Shown here piece after piece: positions 52,996 through 63,365 of a stretch of DNA of 64,000 nucleotides. Location of the stretch: the NCBI GenBank assembly GCA_026826555.1, contig JAKSZT010054576.1, positions 12,912,416 to 12,976,415 on the forward strand, read 5' to 3'. The translations under genes and the position numbers were made by a program. Each line of letters begins with the position of its first letter. Positions within the stretch are counted from its first letter, which is position 1. Below the pieces are notes generated by a model. That model was given only the letters and a program-made list of their open reading frames with translations. It ran no database searches and was not told the DNA's origin. Source of the DNA: Tolypeutes matacus (Eukaryota; Chordata; Mammalia; Cingulata; Chlamyphoridae).

Positions 52996-53104
52996 AACAG
53001 GGGAGGGAAGTACCACCCTTTCTGTGCATATAGGACATTGTTCTTCCTTCCTAGAAAAGAGGCCTCTGAGGGTGGGAAGAATCAAGTAACTTTCCCAAGG
53101 TCAA

Positions 53105-53155
53105 AAGGCAGCAGCAGCAACAGCAGAAGTAGTAGCGGAAATAGTAGAAATAGAG
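53105..53155. repeat. Imperfect AGC/AGT trinucleotide run
   Basis: Mixed AGCAGC, AGTAGT and GGAAATAGT units. Short and impure. Confidence 0.8.
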
Positions 53156-53169
53156 AAAATGTGTAAGTA

Positions 53170-53395
53170 TTCACTTTTGCCAGACAGTGGATTAAATATT
53201 CTATTTATATAACATCTAATTTAATACTTACAACAGACCTACAAGGTAGATATAGTATTATTTCCATTTTATACACGATACTGAGGATCAGAGAGGTTCT
53301 GAAACTCAGCCAAGGTCACACAGCTAATAAGTGAGAAGCTGAGATTCAAACCCAGGTTTGTCTGTCTGCAGGACGTGTTACTATCTCCCAGCCCA
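53170..53395 (-). mobile_element. MIR SINE, minus strand, well preserved
   Basis: 'cttacaacagacctacaaggtagatatagtatta', 'gatactgaggatcagagaggttc', 'caaggtcacacagctaataagtg', 'gattcaaacccaggtttgtc' follow the MIR complement. Confidence 0.9.
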
Positions 53396-53869
53396 TAGCT
53401 GATGGAGCTGAGATTTGGAGTGAATTCTGTCTCAAAATCCCTTCCTTTCCTGTAGGTCTGTGCTCTACGGCTTTCAGTGAGGGCCTAGATCTTTGATTGG
53501 CCCCTACTACGGGGCCAGTTAGGTGGGTATTGATGACTTCCTGTATGATGGGGTAGTACATCTGGATTTGTGACCACAGGTACCACATGTCCTACCATCT
53601 CTGATTTGTAGAGACCTGCCTGTGACCAAACATTATGAGCTAAGACCTTGGGTGTCCAATGAAAGGTGATAGGGCTCTAAACTCTTCTTTGAAAGGCATG
53701 GGCTCTGCAGCTCCATTGGGCCGAAAAAAAAATACATTTAATCACTGCTTCACAACCAATTCCCTGAGTCAGTGAGAAATACTACAGGCATGTGATACAG
53801 TTATAAGAATGTGGCTGACCTGCTAAGTTGTGGGTCAGTGGAGCTATAAGCATACACAGTGTGCACAGA
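53396..53869. other. Unassigned non-coding sequence
   Basis: No repeat recognised and no ORF with a domain. Ordinary base composition. Confidence 0.4.
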
Positions 53870-53982
53870 GGATTCATTCATTCATTTATTCATTCTGTAC
53901 ATCATCTGGCAATGTGTTATGCCCTGAGGGTGCAGCAATGACCAAGGCAGATGAGGCCCTTGGAGGTGATGTCTTGCTTGTT
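53870..53982 (-). mobile_element. L2 3' end fragment
   Basis: (ATTC)n tail then 'gtgttatgccctgagggtgcagcaatgacc' is the complement of an L2 terminus. Confidence 0.6.
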
Positions 53983-53984
53983 GT

Positions 53985-54105
53985 TTTTGCTCAAAGTCTG
54001 CTCACTGTTTGTCTATCTTCTTTAGGAGGCAACAGGAGCCGAACCTGGGACCTGCCATGTGGGAGGCGGGCACCCAACTGCTTGAGCCAGATCTGCTCCC
54101 CTACT
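53985..54105 (-). mobile_element. DAS-type SINE, short copy
   Basis: Complement of one tRNA-like unit: 'ggaggcaacaggagccgaacctgggacc', 'catgtgggaggcgggcaccc', 'cttgagccagatctgctcccc'. No clear target duplication. The plus-strand ORF of 125 codons (53830-54207) is a shadow. Confidence 0.88.
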
Positions 54106-54215
54106 TTGTTCCTTTTGAAAACAAATATTCCATTCTATTCATCTGCTTATGGGCATTTGGGTTGCTTCCCTCTTTTGGCTATTGTGAATAATGCTGCTAC
54201 AAACTAGGTCTGATT
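54106..54215 (-). mobile_element. L1 ORF2-end fragment
   Basis: 'catttgggttgcttccctcttttggctattgtgaataatgctgctac' is a classic L1 complement phrase. Confidence 0.82.
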
Positions 54216-54419
54216 TATTTTGGCATGACTGCTTCATAGGTAGTGGTGGGTTTGTGCATCAGGAGAGAACTGATGTCTGGTTATTTCTCTCTCTATGGTG
54301 ATAGCTGCTATATGACTAATTTGATATCCACAAATTCCTTAGGGGCTGCCAAACAGAGCAGGGCTTTGATCTGAGCAAACTTGGTTTGTTCTGGGAGTGG
54401 TTGATTTCTCTTTTATTTA
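54216..54419. other. Unassigned, possibly L1-derived
   Basis: No confident match. May be a degraded continuation of the neighbouring L1. Confidence 0.35.
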
Positions 54420-55165
54420 TCATTTCTATAACGCTAATAACATATAGTACCAATTATGTGCCAGGCACTATTCTAAGGGTTTACATAAATTAACTCATTT
54501 ACTCTTTAAAAACCCTATGAAATAGTGTATTAGTTTCCTCTTGCTCTTGTAACAAATGCCACAAACTTAGTGGCTTAAAACAACACAAATTTATTATCTT
54601 GCAGGTCCAGAGATCAGAATAGAAAATAGATCTCACTTGGCTAAAGCCAAAGTGTTGACAGGGTTGTGTTCCTTGGAGGCTCTAGGGGACAATCCTTGCC
54701 TTTTCCAGCTTGTCGAGGCCACCTGGATTCCTTGGCTGGTGGCCCCTTCCTCCACTTCAAAGCCAGCAGCCTAGCATCTTCAAATCTCTCTCTGACTCCA
54801 TTCTGTCTCCCTTTTCACACTTAAGGACCCTTGTGATTACATTGGGCCCACCCAGTTCATCCAGGATCATCTCTGTTTCAAGGTCGGCTGGCCAACCCCT
54901 TACTTCCATCTGCAACCTAAATTTCCCTTTGCCACATGATGCAACGTAGTCGCAGTTTCCAAGGACTAGGACAAGGGCATCTTTGGCGGGGGTGGGCGGC
55001 ATTATTCTGCCCACCACTAACAGGTGCTGTGGCTCTTGTTTTACAAATGAGGAAAGTGAGATAAACTGAGGTGAAATAACTTACCCAATGTCACGTAGCT
55101 TCTCACTGGTGGAGCTGGGATGCAAACACAGGAGATCTGGCTCCAGAGTCCATGCTCCAACCCTC
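54420..55165 (-). mobile_element. MIR SINE split by an LTR
   Basis: Left half 'gtaccaattatgtgccaggcactattctaagggtttacat' and 'aaaccctatgaa'; right half 'tgttttacaaatgaggaaagtgag', 'caatgtcacgtagcttctcac', 'gctgggatgcaaacacagg'. The halves join into one minus-strand MIR once 54526-55018 is removed. Confidence 0.88.
54526..55018 (-). mobile_element. Solo MLT1D-type LTR inserted in a MIR
   Basis: Starts TGTATTAGTTTCCTCTTGCT and ends at 'ctgcccaccact', with 'cttagtggcttaaaacaac', 'ccttgccttttccagcttg' and 'gatgcaacgtagtcgcag' inside: the complement of an MLT1D LTR. Flanks AATAG (54521-54525) and AACAG (55019-55023) agree at four of five bases. About 490 bp. Confidence 0.9.
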
Positions 55166-55439
55166 TCGAGGCATTGCCACTTGAATGGTTTTGCTCAACT
55201 CCAAGCTTTCTCTGAGACCTTGATCTTGCCAACCAGCACATACTTTAGGATCACTGGACCCTATGGTTATCTGGGGATTCCTGTACACAGCTCTGAACTT
55301 GTGAATCCACTGCTCTCTTGTGATGGTGGTTCCCTCCTAAAAGGTGGCAACAATGAGCTTTTGCTTTGTCCAGTCTTTCTCTTCAGACACATTGTCAACT
55401 ACACTGGGGAGGCTGAGTCAACCCAAAGGTGGGTCCTAG
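55166..55439. other. Unassigned non-coding sequence
   Basis: A 158-codon plus-strand ORF (55088-55564) crosses this stretch, beginning inside a MIR and ending in a hAT-like repeat. It has no domain and its ends lie in unrelated repeats, so it is a chance frame. Confidence 0.45.
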
Positions 55440-55860
55440 TTTTTCTTGTGGCCATGGGCCCTTTTGACAGCTGGAAACCAATTATATTAACATATGGTTA
55501 TCAGAATACAAAAAAGCACCCATGTTTGTATCATAGTGATATGTGCTCCTTTATAACGCATTAAATGACAAGATTTAGTGGTGGTCTAATTTACAGTAAT
55601 TTCAATTAGTGATGAGTGTAAATAATATATCAAGATGCCTACAACAATTGCAGTGAGATAGGAAAATATCTGTAACTTAAACTGGTGACAAAGTCGCAAA
55701 TACTGCTCATACTACTGTGATTTATTGCCTCTATGTATAATGAAAGGAATGATAAATTCCAGTTAAAGCTTAGAGCATATGAGGGTGTACTATCTTCTCA
55801 TTCAAGTTCGCGAACTCTCTGAAATCTATCCACAAACCTCAGGTTAGGAACTGTGCCTAC
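55440..55860. mobile_element. hAT-like DNA transposon remnant
   Basis: 'aaactggtgacaaagtcgc', 'actactgtgatttattgcct' and the end 'aatctatccacaaacctcaggttaggaactg' resemble a mammalian hAT-Charlie element whose right end reads 'caggttaagaacc' in consensus. The left limit is a guess. Confidence 0.45.
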
Positions 55861-55944
55861 TGCCTCACTGGTTTGTGCAGCTTATTCATTATTTATCTTA
55901 ATTTGGTAGATCGATTAAGATGTTAATTTAGATAAATTAAAATA

Positions 55945-56060
55945 GATACCCAACAAATATCTATTGAGATTATACTGTGGACAAGGCATGGGCTAGGCAC
56001 CTGGGGTAAAGCACTGACTACAAACAGATTCATCCTTCAAGGAATGGACACTTTTAAACC
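55945..56060 (-). mobile_element. L2 3' end fragment
   Basis: 'caacaaatatctattgagattatactgtggacaaggcatgggctaggcacctggggtaaagcac' is L2 tail complement. Confidence 0.65.
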
Positions 56061-56242
56061 CTTTTCTCCCAGAGGGCATGCATCTTAGCTGTTCAACCTG
56101 AGCACAACAACCTCCTTGAAGGCAAGGTGTGATTCTGAGTCCTTTCCCATGCTTGGCCGCAATCTCTGCCAGGAGATTGTAAAAATTGGCATTTCTCAAA
56201 GAATGGTGTGTACCTCACTGGTGGAAAAAGATTTTCTTATTT

Positions 56243-56404
56243 ATTTATTTATTTTTACATCTTATTTTAGTCTGTTTCCCACTTGTTTTTATTTTATTTT
56301 ATTTATTTATTTAGTTGGTTTTTAGGTACCAGGGCTGGGGATTGAACCCAGGACATCATATGTGGGAAACCAGTGCTCAGCCCCTGAGCTACATCGGTTC
56401 CCTG
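56243..56404 (-). mobile_element. DAS-related SINE with perfect 14-bp target duplication
   Basis: A (TTTA)/(TTTTA) tail, then one tRNA-like unit in complement: 'accagggctggggattgaacccagg', 'catatgtgggaaaccagtgc', 'cctgagctacatcggttccc'. AGATTTTCTTATTT is repeated at 56229-56242 and 56405-56418. Confidence 0.92.
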
Positions 56405-56418
56405 AGATTTTCTTATTT

Positions 56419-57272
56419 TTACAAGTAGGAATTTATTTCAATGTGTATAAAAAATATATGGAACTATTCACATTAACATGTGATATGGGTTATTATTTCT
56501 TAGAATGAAGATATTTTAAGAAAATGTTAAGTAAATAAGAGTAAAGGTGCTACACAGATGTGGCAAAAATGCAGGTGCACCAGTACATGAAGCTGGAAAA
56601 TTCTCAGCTAGATGACCTAGTGTTCAAAGTGTGGTCCCTGGAGAACTGTTTGCTACTTGGCTGTGATCAGATAATACAGAAATTGAGAGTAAGTATTTAG
56701 AAACTTTCATAACAATTGTATGTTGATCGAATGTATCCAAATACATGATCATTTCTCTAGTACTTAATTTTTATTGTATTTTATGAAAGTATCCATGCAC
56801 AGTGGATTGGGAAACAAAACATAATAAAACAAAAACTGGTCCATCACCATAAACAATTTGAGATGTTCTGCTCTAAAGTTCCTTCCAGCCTTGATATTTT
56901 AACTATTTAACTTATCTTGGCCTCAGTTTCTCCATCTGTAAAATGGGGATGTGAAAGGGGAAAAAAGCAGTCTTGACATCTGTTCTGACAGCTGTCAGTG
57001 GTAGTTGCCCTGGTACTAACAGCTAGGATCTCTACTAAAACTGTTTCACGGAACAACAACACCCGGAAGATGTCTCATTGACCGCTAATGAAACAAGCCT
57101 GAAATAAGAGCATTTTGTAATTGTGTCAGAGCACAAAAGTAAACACACTGTGCTAACTGCACAAACGACTCAACAGTCCCTCTTCCCGACTAATGTGAGT
57201 GACTGCTGCTTCTTTACCAATCACAGCTTTAGCCTTACTCTTTCCTTCTATCTCCTAGATAAAAATTATTGA
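56419..57272. other. Mostly unassigned sequence, with a MIR fragment
   Basis: A MIR 3' piece lies at about 56900-56960 ('ttggcctcagtttctccatctgtaaaatgggg'). The 57000-57250 block ('ccgactaatgtgagtgactgctgc', 'ccaatcacagctttagcc') looks like a diverged interspersed repeat I cannot name. The rest is unremarkable. Confidence 0.4.
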
Positions 57273-57277
57273 GAGAC

Positions 57278-58357
57278 TGTAATGGTTTGAGGCGATTATG
57301 GACCCCAGAAAAACCATGTCCTTAGAACTAATCCATTCCTGTGGGTGTGAACCTATTGTAGGTGGGACCTTCTGATTAGGTTGCTTCAGTTGGAGTGTGG
57401 CCCATGGTGGGTGTTAAATCTTACCAGAGTCCTTTATAAACGGGATGAATATGGAGACAGGGAAAGAGAGATAAAGCCAGAGGAAGCCAGAAGCAGAAGT
57501 GCAAGGAAACCTGGAAGAGAAGGGAGAGACCAGCAGATGCCACCATGTGCCTTGCCGTGTGAGAGGAGTCCAGGATTGCTGGCAGCCAGTTTTTGGGGAG
57601 AAAGCATCACCTGATGATGCCTTGATTTGGACATTTTCACAGCCCCAGAACTGTAAGCTTTTAAGCTAATAAATCCCCATTGTAAAAGCCAGCCCATTTC
57701 TGGTATATTGCATTTTGGAAGCCTAGCAGACTGTATTAGTCAGCCAAAAGGGGTGCTGATGCAAAATACCAGAAATCAGCTGGTTTTTTATAAAGGGTAT
57801 TTATTTGGGGTAGAAGCCCACAGTTACCAGGCCATAAAGTGTAAGTTTCTTCCCTCACCAAAGTCCATTGGCACGTGTTGGAGCAAGACAGCTGCCGACG
57901 TTTGCCAGGGTTCAGGCTTCTTGGGTTCCTCTCTTCCCGGGGCTGCGTTTCTCTCCGGGCTCAGCTCCTCTGTTTCCTCCACAAGGTCAGCTGTAGACTA
58001 TGAGGCTCTCTAGGCTTTGCCTCTCTCCACAAGGCCAGCTGTGAACTCTCAGATGAACGGCTCGTCTCTTTTCCTGGGGTCTTCTCTCCTTCCTCACGAC
58101 CAAGCTCTCTCTTACTTACTCCAACATCAGAACTTCAACTCAAAAATTCCAACTCTGTCCTTTGCCATGTCTTTTATCTTTGAGACCTGACCCACCAAGG
58201 GGCATAGCTCAACGCCCTACTGATGTGGCCCAGTCAACACCCTAATCATAACTTAATCATGCCCAGATGAACAGACCAGTTTACAAGCATAATCCAGTAT
58301 CTATTTTTGGAATTGATAACTATATCAAAATGCCAAACTGCTACACAGACTAAAACA
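57278..58357 (+). mobile_element. Solo MaLR-like LTR, split by a second LTR
   Basis: The outer LTR starts TGTAATGGTTTGAGGCGATT, has 'gtccttataaacggg'-like promoter text ('agagtcctttataaacgg'), and a polyadenylation signal in 'aagctaataaatcccca'. It runs to 57731 and its last seven bases TAAAACA lie at 58351-58357, beyond the inner LTR. Its own flanks are GAGAC (57273-57277) and GATAC (58358-58362), four of five identical. Net length about 461 bp. Same family as the LTR at 31150. Confidence 0.9.
57732..58345 (-). mobile_element. Inner solo LTR with perfect 5-bp target duplication
   Basis: 614 bp, TGTATTAGTCAGCCAAAAGG to CAAACTGCTACA on the plus strand (a minus-strand LTR). CAGAC stands at both sides (57727-57731 and 58346-58350). 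The LTR's polyadenylation signal (complement of 'gggtatttatttgggg') and 3' end resemble those of the outer LTR in inverse orientation, so the 3' ends of the two LTRs face each other across the junction. Confidence 0.94.
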
Positions 58358-58437
58358 GATACCCAATCATAGAATTACCTCTGCTTTCTGAAGGCATGCA
58401 ATCCAGAGCAAGACCGAATCTTATAGCAAGCGCTTTT

Positions 58438-58869
58438 TTTTTTTTTTAAAGATTTATTTATTTGTTTTATCCAACACCCCCTTCCCCATTTGCTGTTTTG
58501 TGTCCATTCGCTGAGCAATTCTCTGTGTCCGTTTCCTGCCATCTCTTCTCATCCTCCTCCTCCAGTCTTCACTAGGATTCGATCCTGGAGACTTCCGATG
58601 CAGGAGACAGTTATTCTGCTGCCTGCACCACCTCGGCTCCTGGCTTCTGCAGCTTTCGGAGCATCTCGTCTGGTCTCTCCCTTGTTACGTCATCATCCTG
58701 CTGCATGGCCCCATGGGGCCCGACGGCTCAGCAGCACACAGAGCCTGGCAGCCCATTCGCCTTCTATATATATATATTTTTTTATTTTACCAGGAGGTCC
58801 CAGGGATCGAACCCAGGTCCCTCCATATGGCAGACGGACGCCCAACCATTTGAGCCACATCCGCCCCCC
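58438..58869 (-). mobile_element. DAS-type SINE, long form, 14-bp target duplication
   Basis: T tail, 'ccaacacccccttccccatttg', 'cgtttcctgccatctcttctc', a TA run at 58765-58780, and the head complement 'gggatcgaacccaggtccc...gagccacatccgccccc'. TAGCAAGCGCTTTT is present at 58424-58437 and 58870-58883. The 182-codon ORF on the plus strand (58490-59038) is a SINE shadow. Confidence 0.95.
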
Positions 58870-58984
58870 TAGCAAGCGCTTTTTAACACCCTCAATTTGC
58901 CATGGTGTGTGGACTCCCTTGTTGCAACAAATCAAAAAACCCAATTTTGTTTCAACTATAGGTATGTTTCTGATGGTCTTTGGC

Positions 58985-59115
58985 TTGTGGACATCAATAG
59001 GGATAATAGCAATTAGAGTGGCTATAAGGATTAAATAAGTCAATGCACGTAAAATACTTAGAACAAGGGTTGACTCCAAGAAAAGTTTATATAAATGTTA
59101 GCTATTAATATAATA
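58985..59115 (+). mobile_element. MIR SINE 3' fragment
   Basis: 'agtggctataaggattaaataagtcaatgcacgtaaaatacttagaacaag' then 'ataaatgttagctatta' is MIR 3' text. Confidence 0.8.
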
Positions 59116-59212
59116 ATAATTATCATGAGTAGCTCTGTTTCTCATAGTGTCTGTCACCAAGTCCTGCCATATAAAGACCTCACACTATATTTGTTGAATG
59201 ACTTGGGATGGG

Positions 59213-59630
59213 TGGCATCTTAGCCTGAGCTACTATGACAAATACCACACAATGGGTTGGCTTAAAAAACAGAAATGTATTTGCCCACAGTTTTGAGGCT
59301 AGAAGAAGTCCAAATTCAAGGTGTCAGCAAGCAATGCTTTCTCCCCAAAGTCTGCAGTGTTCTGTTGTGGGCTGCGGTGATCCTTGGGGTTGCTTGGCTT
59401 GTGTCTCTGCGTCCCGTCACACGGTGAGGTCCTCTCCTTTCTGGTTTGTGACTTCTGAGTTCTCATGAAAGAGCCTCCAGTGATCCGGATTAAGACTCTC
59501 CCTCATTCAGTTGGGCCACACCGGCACTGGAAATAACATTTTCAAGAGGTCCTATTTACAATGGGTTCACACCCACAGCAATGCAGATTAAGAACATTCC
59601 ACACTGGGGTACCTAATACAACCTGCCGTA
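59213..59630 (-). mobile_element. MaLR-like LTR, minus strand
   Basis: 'tatgacaaataccacacaatgggttggctt', 'cacagttttgaggctagaagaagtcc', 'caagaggtcctatttacaatgggttcacacccacag' and 'gattaagaacattcc' align with the complement of the LTR type seen at 57278 and 39094. The ends are uncertain. Confidence 0.68.
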
Positions 59631-59635
59631 GATGG

Positions 59636-59995
59636 TGTCTTAGTTACCTTGCTGCACGACACATTTCCTCAAATTTAGCAGCTTAAATACAACACGCACT
59701 TATCATGTCACAGCGGGTCAGTGGGTCAGGAATCCAGGAGCAGCCGAGTCGGGCACCTCTGGCGCAGGGTTTCTCATGGAGGTTGTGGTCATGTTGGCTG
59801 GGGCTGCAATCATAGCCAGGCTCGGCGAGAATCTGCTTCCAAGTTCACTGCTGCGGCTGTGGGAGGGTGGCCTCAGTTCTGGGGTGCACGGGCTCCTCCA
59901 CCCAGTCATTCCCTAGACCAAGCCCGGTACCGTATGTGGGTGGGACTGCACGGGAGTGTGAGGTGGACATTGTAGGAGGCCATCGTGAAGGCTTC
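59636..59995 (-). mobile_element. MLT1-type LTR, minus strand
   Basis: Starts TGTCTTAGTTACCTTGCTGC; continues 'gtgggtcaggaatccagg', 'gctggggctgcaatcat', 'ggacattgtaggaggcc', as in the MLT1 LTR at 30508. The right end is diverged. Confidence 0.7.
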
Positions 59996-60851
59996 ACTGT
60001 TCCTCCAACTGCCCTCTAACTGTCCTCTTGGCTTCAGCTTTAATTGAGTCCAAGATGATATCTCTGTTCCGAAACTGGGGGCATGGGAGGGGCCTCCAGG
60101 TGTGTGAGAAGCGGAGGGTTCTATTCTGTCAATTGACATTTATCCAGGCTTCTCCAGGGATGGGCTCCTGGGAGCGCTGGCAGTCAGCTGCACTTCCAGA
60201 GAAGGAGGGGGGTCTCCATCTTTCTCTCTGTCTTCCCCTCTCGGCTGTAAGAGCCCTGCATCTCTCCTGATTGACAGTGACAGATTGTCTTATCAAAACA
60301 TGGGCCCAGGACCACTCTGTCATTGGCTGGACAGAACCGTCGTGGAGCTGGAGAATGCTTTTCTGTTGCGAGAAATGATTATAAGGCATTTTAAGAACAG
60401 CAAGCTGAACGCTTCTCACAGCTGGCAGTTCTTGTTTATGACAAGTAATAATTGCCTCAGGTGCAAAGGAAAAGAGGGAAAAGGCTGGGTGAGTTTATTT
60501 TGAGAGGATGCTCCATGCACAGGGGCTCAGCTCTGGACAAAATTGGGCAAGTGGGAGAAGCTGGGCTCTGGGGCCATGGAATGATGTGATTTGGGGCTGA
60601 AGGGACCTCATGGGTGGCCCACCACAGAATGACAGTGTGTGACTATTTCCCTGGGAATATCTGCAGTCCAACGGGCAGAAGTGGGTGATCCTCAGTTATG
60701 GGAAGGCCCAGATGTTCTGTGCGACCTAGCCTGCAGCAGCAGCCATCCTGCACTTGCCCCTAGGGGTGACGGGACAGAGGCTATTGCTCGATGCAGGGTG
60801 TTTGGGCTGGGCTGCCCAGGAGCCACCACACCCTGTGCTAGACTCTCTTAC
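59996..60851. other. Unique stretch with candidate conserved part
   Basis: No repeat recognised over about 850 bp. The 60260-60480 part has 'ctgattgacagtgacagattgtcttatc' type motifs and 'tgacaagtaataattgcc' next to 'tcaggtgcaaagg' (E-box), which is enhancer-like. Short ORFs on both strands have no domains. Confidence 0.42.
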
Positions 60852-61010
60852 TGAAGCTGTGGTCCTTGGGCCAGCAGCATCGCCCCGGAGCTTGTGAGAA
60901 GCACAAGCTGTCAGGCCCCAGCTGGAACCCACTGAATCAGAATCTGCATTTTCACCAGCTCCCCAGATGTGTCACATGCATGTTGACATTTGAGGGCCCC
61001 ACCCTCAAGG
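60852..61010 (-). mobile_element. MER5A-type hAT-Charlie fragment
   Basis: 'ctgtggtccttgggccagcagcatc', 'aggccccagctggaacccactgaatcagaatctgcattttcacc' is the complement of MER5A. The right end is worn. Confidence 0.82.
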
Positions 61011-61057
61011 CAGGACGGATTCCACGAGGGATGACCCTTGGGCTCTTTCCTCCTAGA

Positions 61058-61236
61058 TGGTGGTTCTCACCCTTGGCAGCACCTCCGAACTCCCCTGGGG
61101 GGCTTTTAGAAATTCCTGTGCCTTGGACATCCTCTCAGAGCAATTAAGTCAGAAAGAATCTTGGGGCTGGAGGCGGGCATCTGTTCACTTTAAAGCTAGC
61201 CAGGTGATTCCCGTGTGGGCCGGGAGGGAACCACTG
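61058..61236 (+). mobile_element. MER5A-type hAT-Charlie element, full length
   Basis: Terminal repeats 'tggtggttctcaccc' and 'gggagggaaccactg' are MER5A inverted repeats. Body 'aactcccctggggggctttta' and 'gccaggtgattcccgtgtggg'. Adjacent to, and in the opposite orientation of, the previous copy. Confidence 0.85.
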
Positions 61237-61574
61237 TCATGGAACCAGGATTTCCTCCAGAGCCCAGTACGTGAGTGGACCAGCATGCTCGCTGCTCCAG
61301 GAGAGGATGGGGAGGTTATCTCTTCTTCCTCTGGGGGAGCCGAGGCGTGTCTGGGTCTCCTTCCTTTCCTGCAGGGACTTCCCGTTGTTCCCGCTAACAT
61401 TCTGTGGGACTCTCCTCTATCCAAAGAAAACCCACACCCCCCAGGAATCTCATGCATTAGCTGAATGCACTTCCTCTGCTCAACATTAAAAGGCAGGAGT
61501 ATCTGGTAGGGTTTTCGGACTTCAAGCAGCAGAAACCTACTCTTGTAAGCGTAAAAAGGGAATTGATTGGAAGA
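61237..61574. other. Unassigned non-coding sequence
   Basis: No repeat named. The 61500-61570 end ('tcaagcagcagaaacctactc', 'aaaaagggaattgattgg') resembles the unnamed repeat near 31720. ORFs of 72-138 codons on both strands overlap and have no domain. Confidence 0.4.
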
Positions 61575-61812
61575 AACTGTGGAAATAACAATAACCACCA
61601 CCCACTTTTGTTGAGGGTTTACTGTGTGCCCTGTAGGGCTTTAATTCTCAGTGGCTCTGTGGGGTTGGCACTATTGTTATTACTCCCCGTTTATAGGTGA
61701 GGAGAGCTCCAGTAAGGTTGTATGATTTGCACATAGTCACATCTCTAGGGAGAGACCGGGATTTGACTCAGATACTCTGGTTCCACAATGCTTAAAAGTG
61801 CTTAACCTCTAC
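61575..61812 (-). mobile_element. MIR SINE, minus strand
   Basis: 'gttgagggtttactgtgtgccctgtagggc', 'ttgttattactccccgtttataggtgagg', 'gatttgcacatagtcacatctc', 'gggatttgactcagatactctgg' are MIR complement. Confidence 0.87.
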
Positions 61813-62115
61813 CCTCTACGGTCTTTTAGCAGTAGGAGAAGAGGTCCGCAAATAGATGTGAAAGGTGGAAACAGGAAACACGTGGCAGGTGGGGGGTCCC
61901 GAGTGGGGGGAGCTCATCATCAGTCCCATAGGATTGCTGGCAGGAGAGAGCCCAGCTGTCCTCAGTCCGTCCACCTCTCTGTTTGAGATTCAGGTGCCAG
62001 GTGGGAGCACAGGTTCTTCCCTTCACTCTAGTGGGAACGTGCACATGGGGGCGGGTGGGGCATGGGGAGAAGGACAGGTCCTAAAAGGAAATGGGGACCC
62101 CAAGTGGGCAGCATG
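61813..62115. other. Unassigned GC-richer sequence
   Basis: G-rich non-repeat DNA. ORFs of 62-83 codons on both strands lack domains. Confidence 0.4.
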
Positions 62116-62270
62116 AGGGACCACTTTAGGGTGATGGAACTACTCAATATCCCGATTATGGTAGTAGAAACTCACAGAACTGTACATCTTACTGTATGTA
62201 AGTTAAAAAAAAACACACAAAAAGCCTCAAAAAAAAAAAAAAAAAAAAGAAAGAAAGAAAGAAAGAAAGA
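62116..62270 (+). mobile_element. L1 3' terminus with A tail and (GAAA)n
   Basis: 'gggtgatggaactactcaatatcc', 'cacagaactgtacatcttactg' and then a long A run (62205-62248) grading into (GAAA)n are the end of an L1 3' UTR. Confidence 0.75.
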
Positions 62271-62609
62271 CAATGGGACACTGATATCAAAAGGAGATGT
62301 TGAATGAATGCCAGTTTTGGTTACTGAAGGGATCTCCTTTTCTTTGTGTTGATTTGTGCGTGTTTGGTGATATTTAGCAAGGACGTGTGATTTCTATTAC
62401 AGTTTGCGCCCCCCCCCTCCATTTTAATTTTTACTGCTTCAGTGCCTACCCTATTGGTGTGTCTTGGCTCATGAAGGCAGACACACTGTTGCAGGGTGAG
62501 GACCCTCTAGATGGAAGTTCTGTGGCTGATAGGATGAAGATTCTATCCCAGTCCTGGGCTGGTCACATCAGAGTGACAAGATGTGATAGAGACTCCGTGG
62601 ACTTTTGAG
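62271..62609. other. Unassigned non-coding sequence
   Basis: No recognised repeat or ORF of interest. A C run lies at 62408-62418. Confidence 0.4.
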
Positions 62610-62800
62610 TAAGACCAGGCAGAAGTTAAAATCAGCGCCACCATCCCCCCAGCTGTGTGACCTTGGGCACAACGCTCTTCTCCCTGAGAATGACATCACC
62701 TGGCCAGCCTGCCTGGTAGAGCACTGGCAGTGAGCATGGGGCTTAAGATTTATAAACTGCTCAGCACAAAGCCTGGCTGTTAGGATTATGTTGACCAATT
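62610..62800 (+). mobile_element. MIR SINE, diverged
   Basis: 'ccagctgtgtgaccttgggcacaacgctc' then 'ttataaactgctcagcacaaagcctggctgttagg' are the MIR head and tail. Confidence 0.7.
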
Positions 62801-63200
62801 ATTTTATTTTACATGATTTTAAAGATATGCCTGGAGGTGATGTCAAGGGAGGGTGTGGACGGGAAAGTTGATGATTGAGAGTTCAAAGAAGGAATTACCA
62901 GAAAGAGTTGATGAAGTCAGTAAGATCTATAGGGTCCTTAAGAGATTTCCATGTAGTTCCTTGCTCAGTTCCAGGGAGCTCTTCCCCAACCAGCAAATGA
63001 TCTCCTGGAAAGCAGTAATCCTTAGAACTAAGGTGAGGGTGATTGCAAACAACTGAATATTTCACGAGAAAACTGCCAGGTTTGCCATGAAGGAAAAAAA
63101 AGAAAGTCCAATAGCATGTGACTTTGGACTCCCCAATCTCAATGTCCTCATTTCTCAAATGAGAGACTGGACACTTTTTTTTTTAATTCTATCTTTTTTC
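62801..63200. other. Unassigned non-coding sequence
   Basis: No recognised repeat. Two overlapping ORFs on opposite strands (67 and 87 codons) without domains. Confidence 0.4.
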
Positions 63201-63214
63201 AATTAGCCAAGAAC

Positions 63215-63365
63215 TAATTCACATTTTTTTTTTTTTTATTATGGGTAAAAATCAAAATTCTTACAATACATACAAACATTTGCAAAATGATATATAAATA
63301 TATATGCATATATGTGTATTTGCTTACAAAAATGTTATTATATATATATATATACATACATATAT
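63215..63365. repeat. Poly-T and (TA)n microsatellite
   Basis: T run at about 63223-63237, then alternating TA/TG sequence with a pure TA run near 63337-63352. It directly precedes the tail of copy A4. Confidence 0.88.

Noticed and set aside
55088..55564. 158-codon plus-strand ORF, considered as an exon
   Set aside because: It starts inside a MIR, ends in a hAT-like remnant and has no domain.
58490..59038. 182-codon plus-strand ORF, the longest in the window
   Set aside because: It runs antisense through a DAS SINE and on into a MIR; similar antisense ORFs occur at the other long-form SINE copies (e.g. 3434-3914). No domain or gene context.
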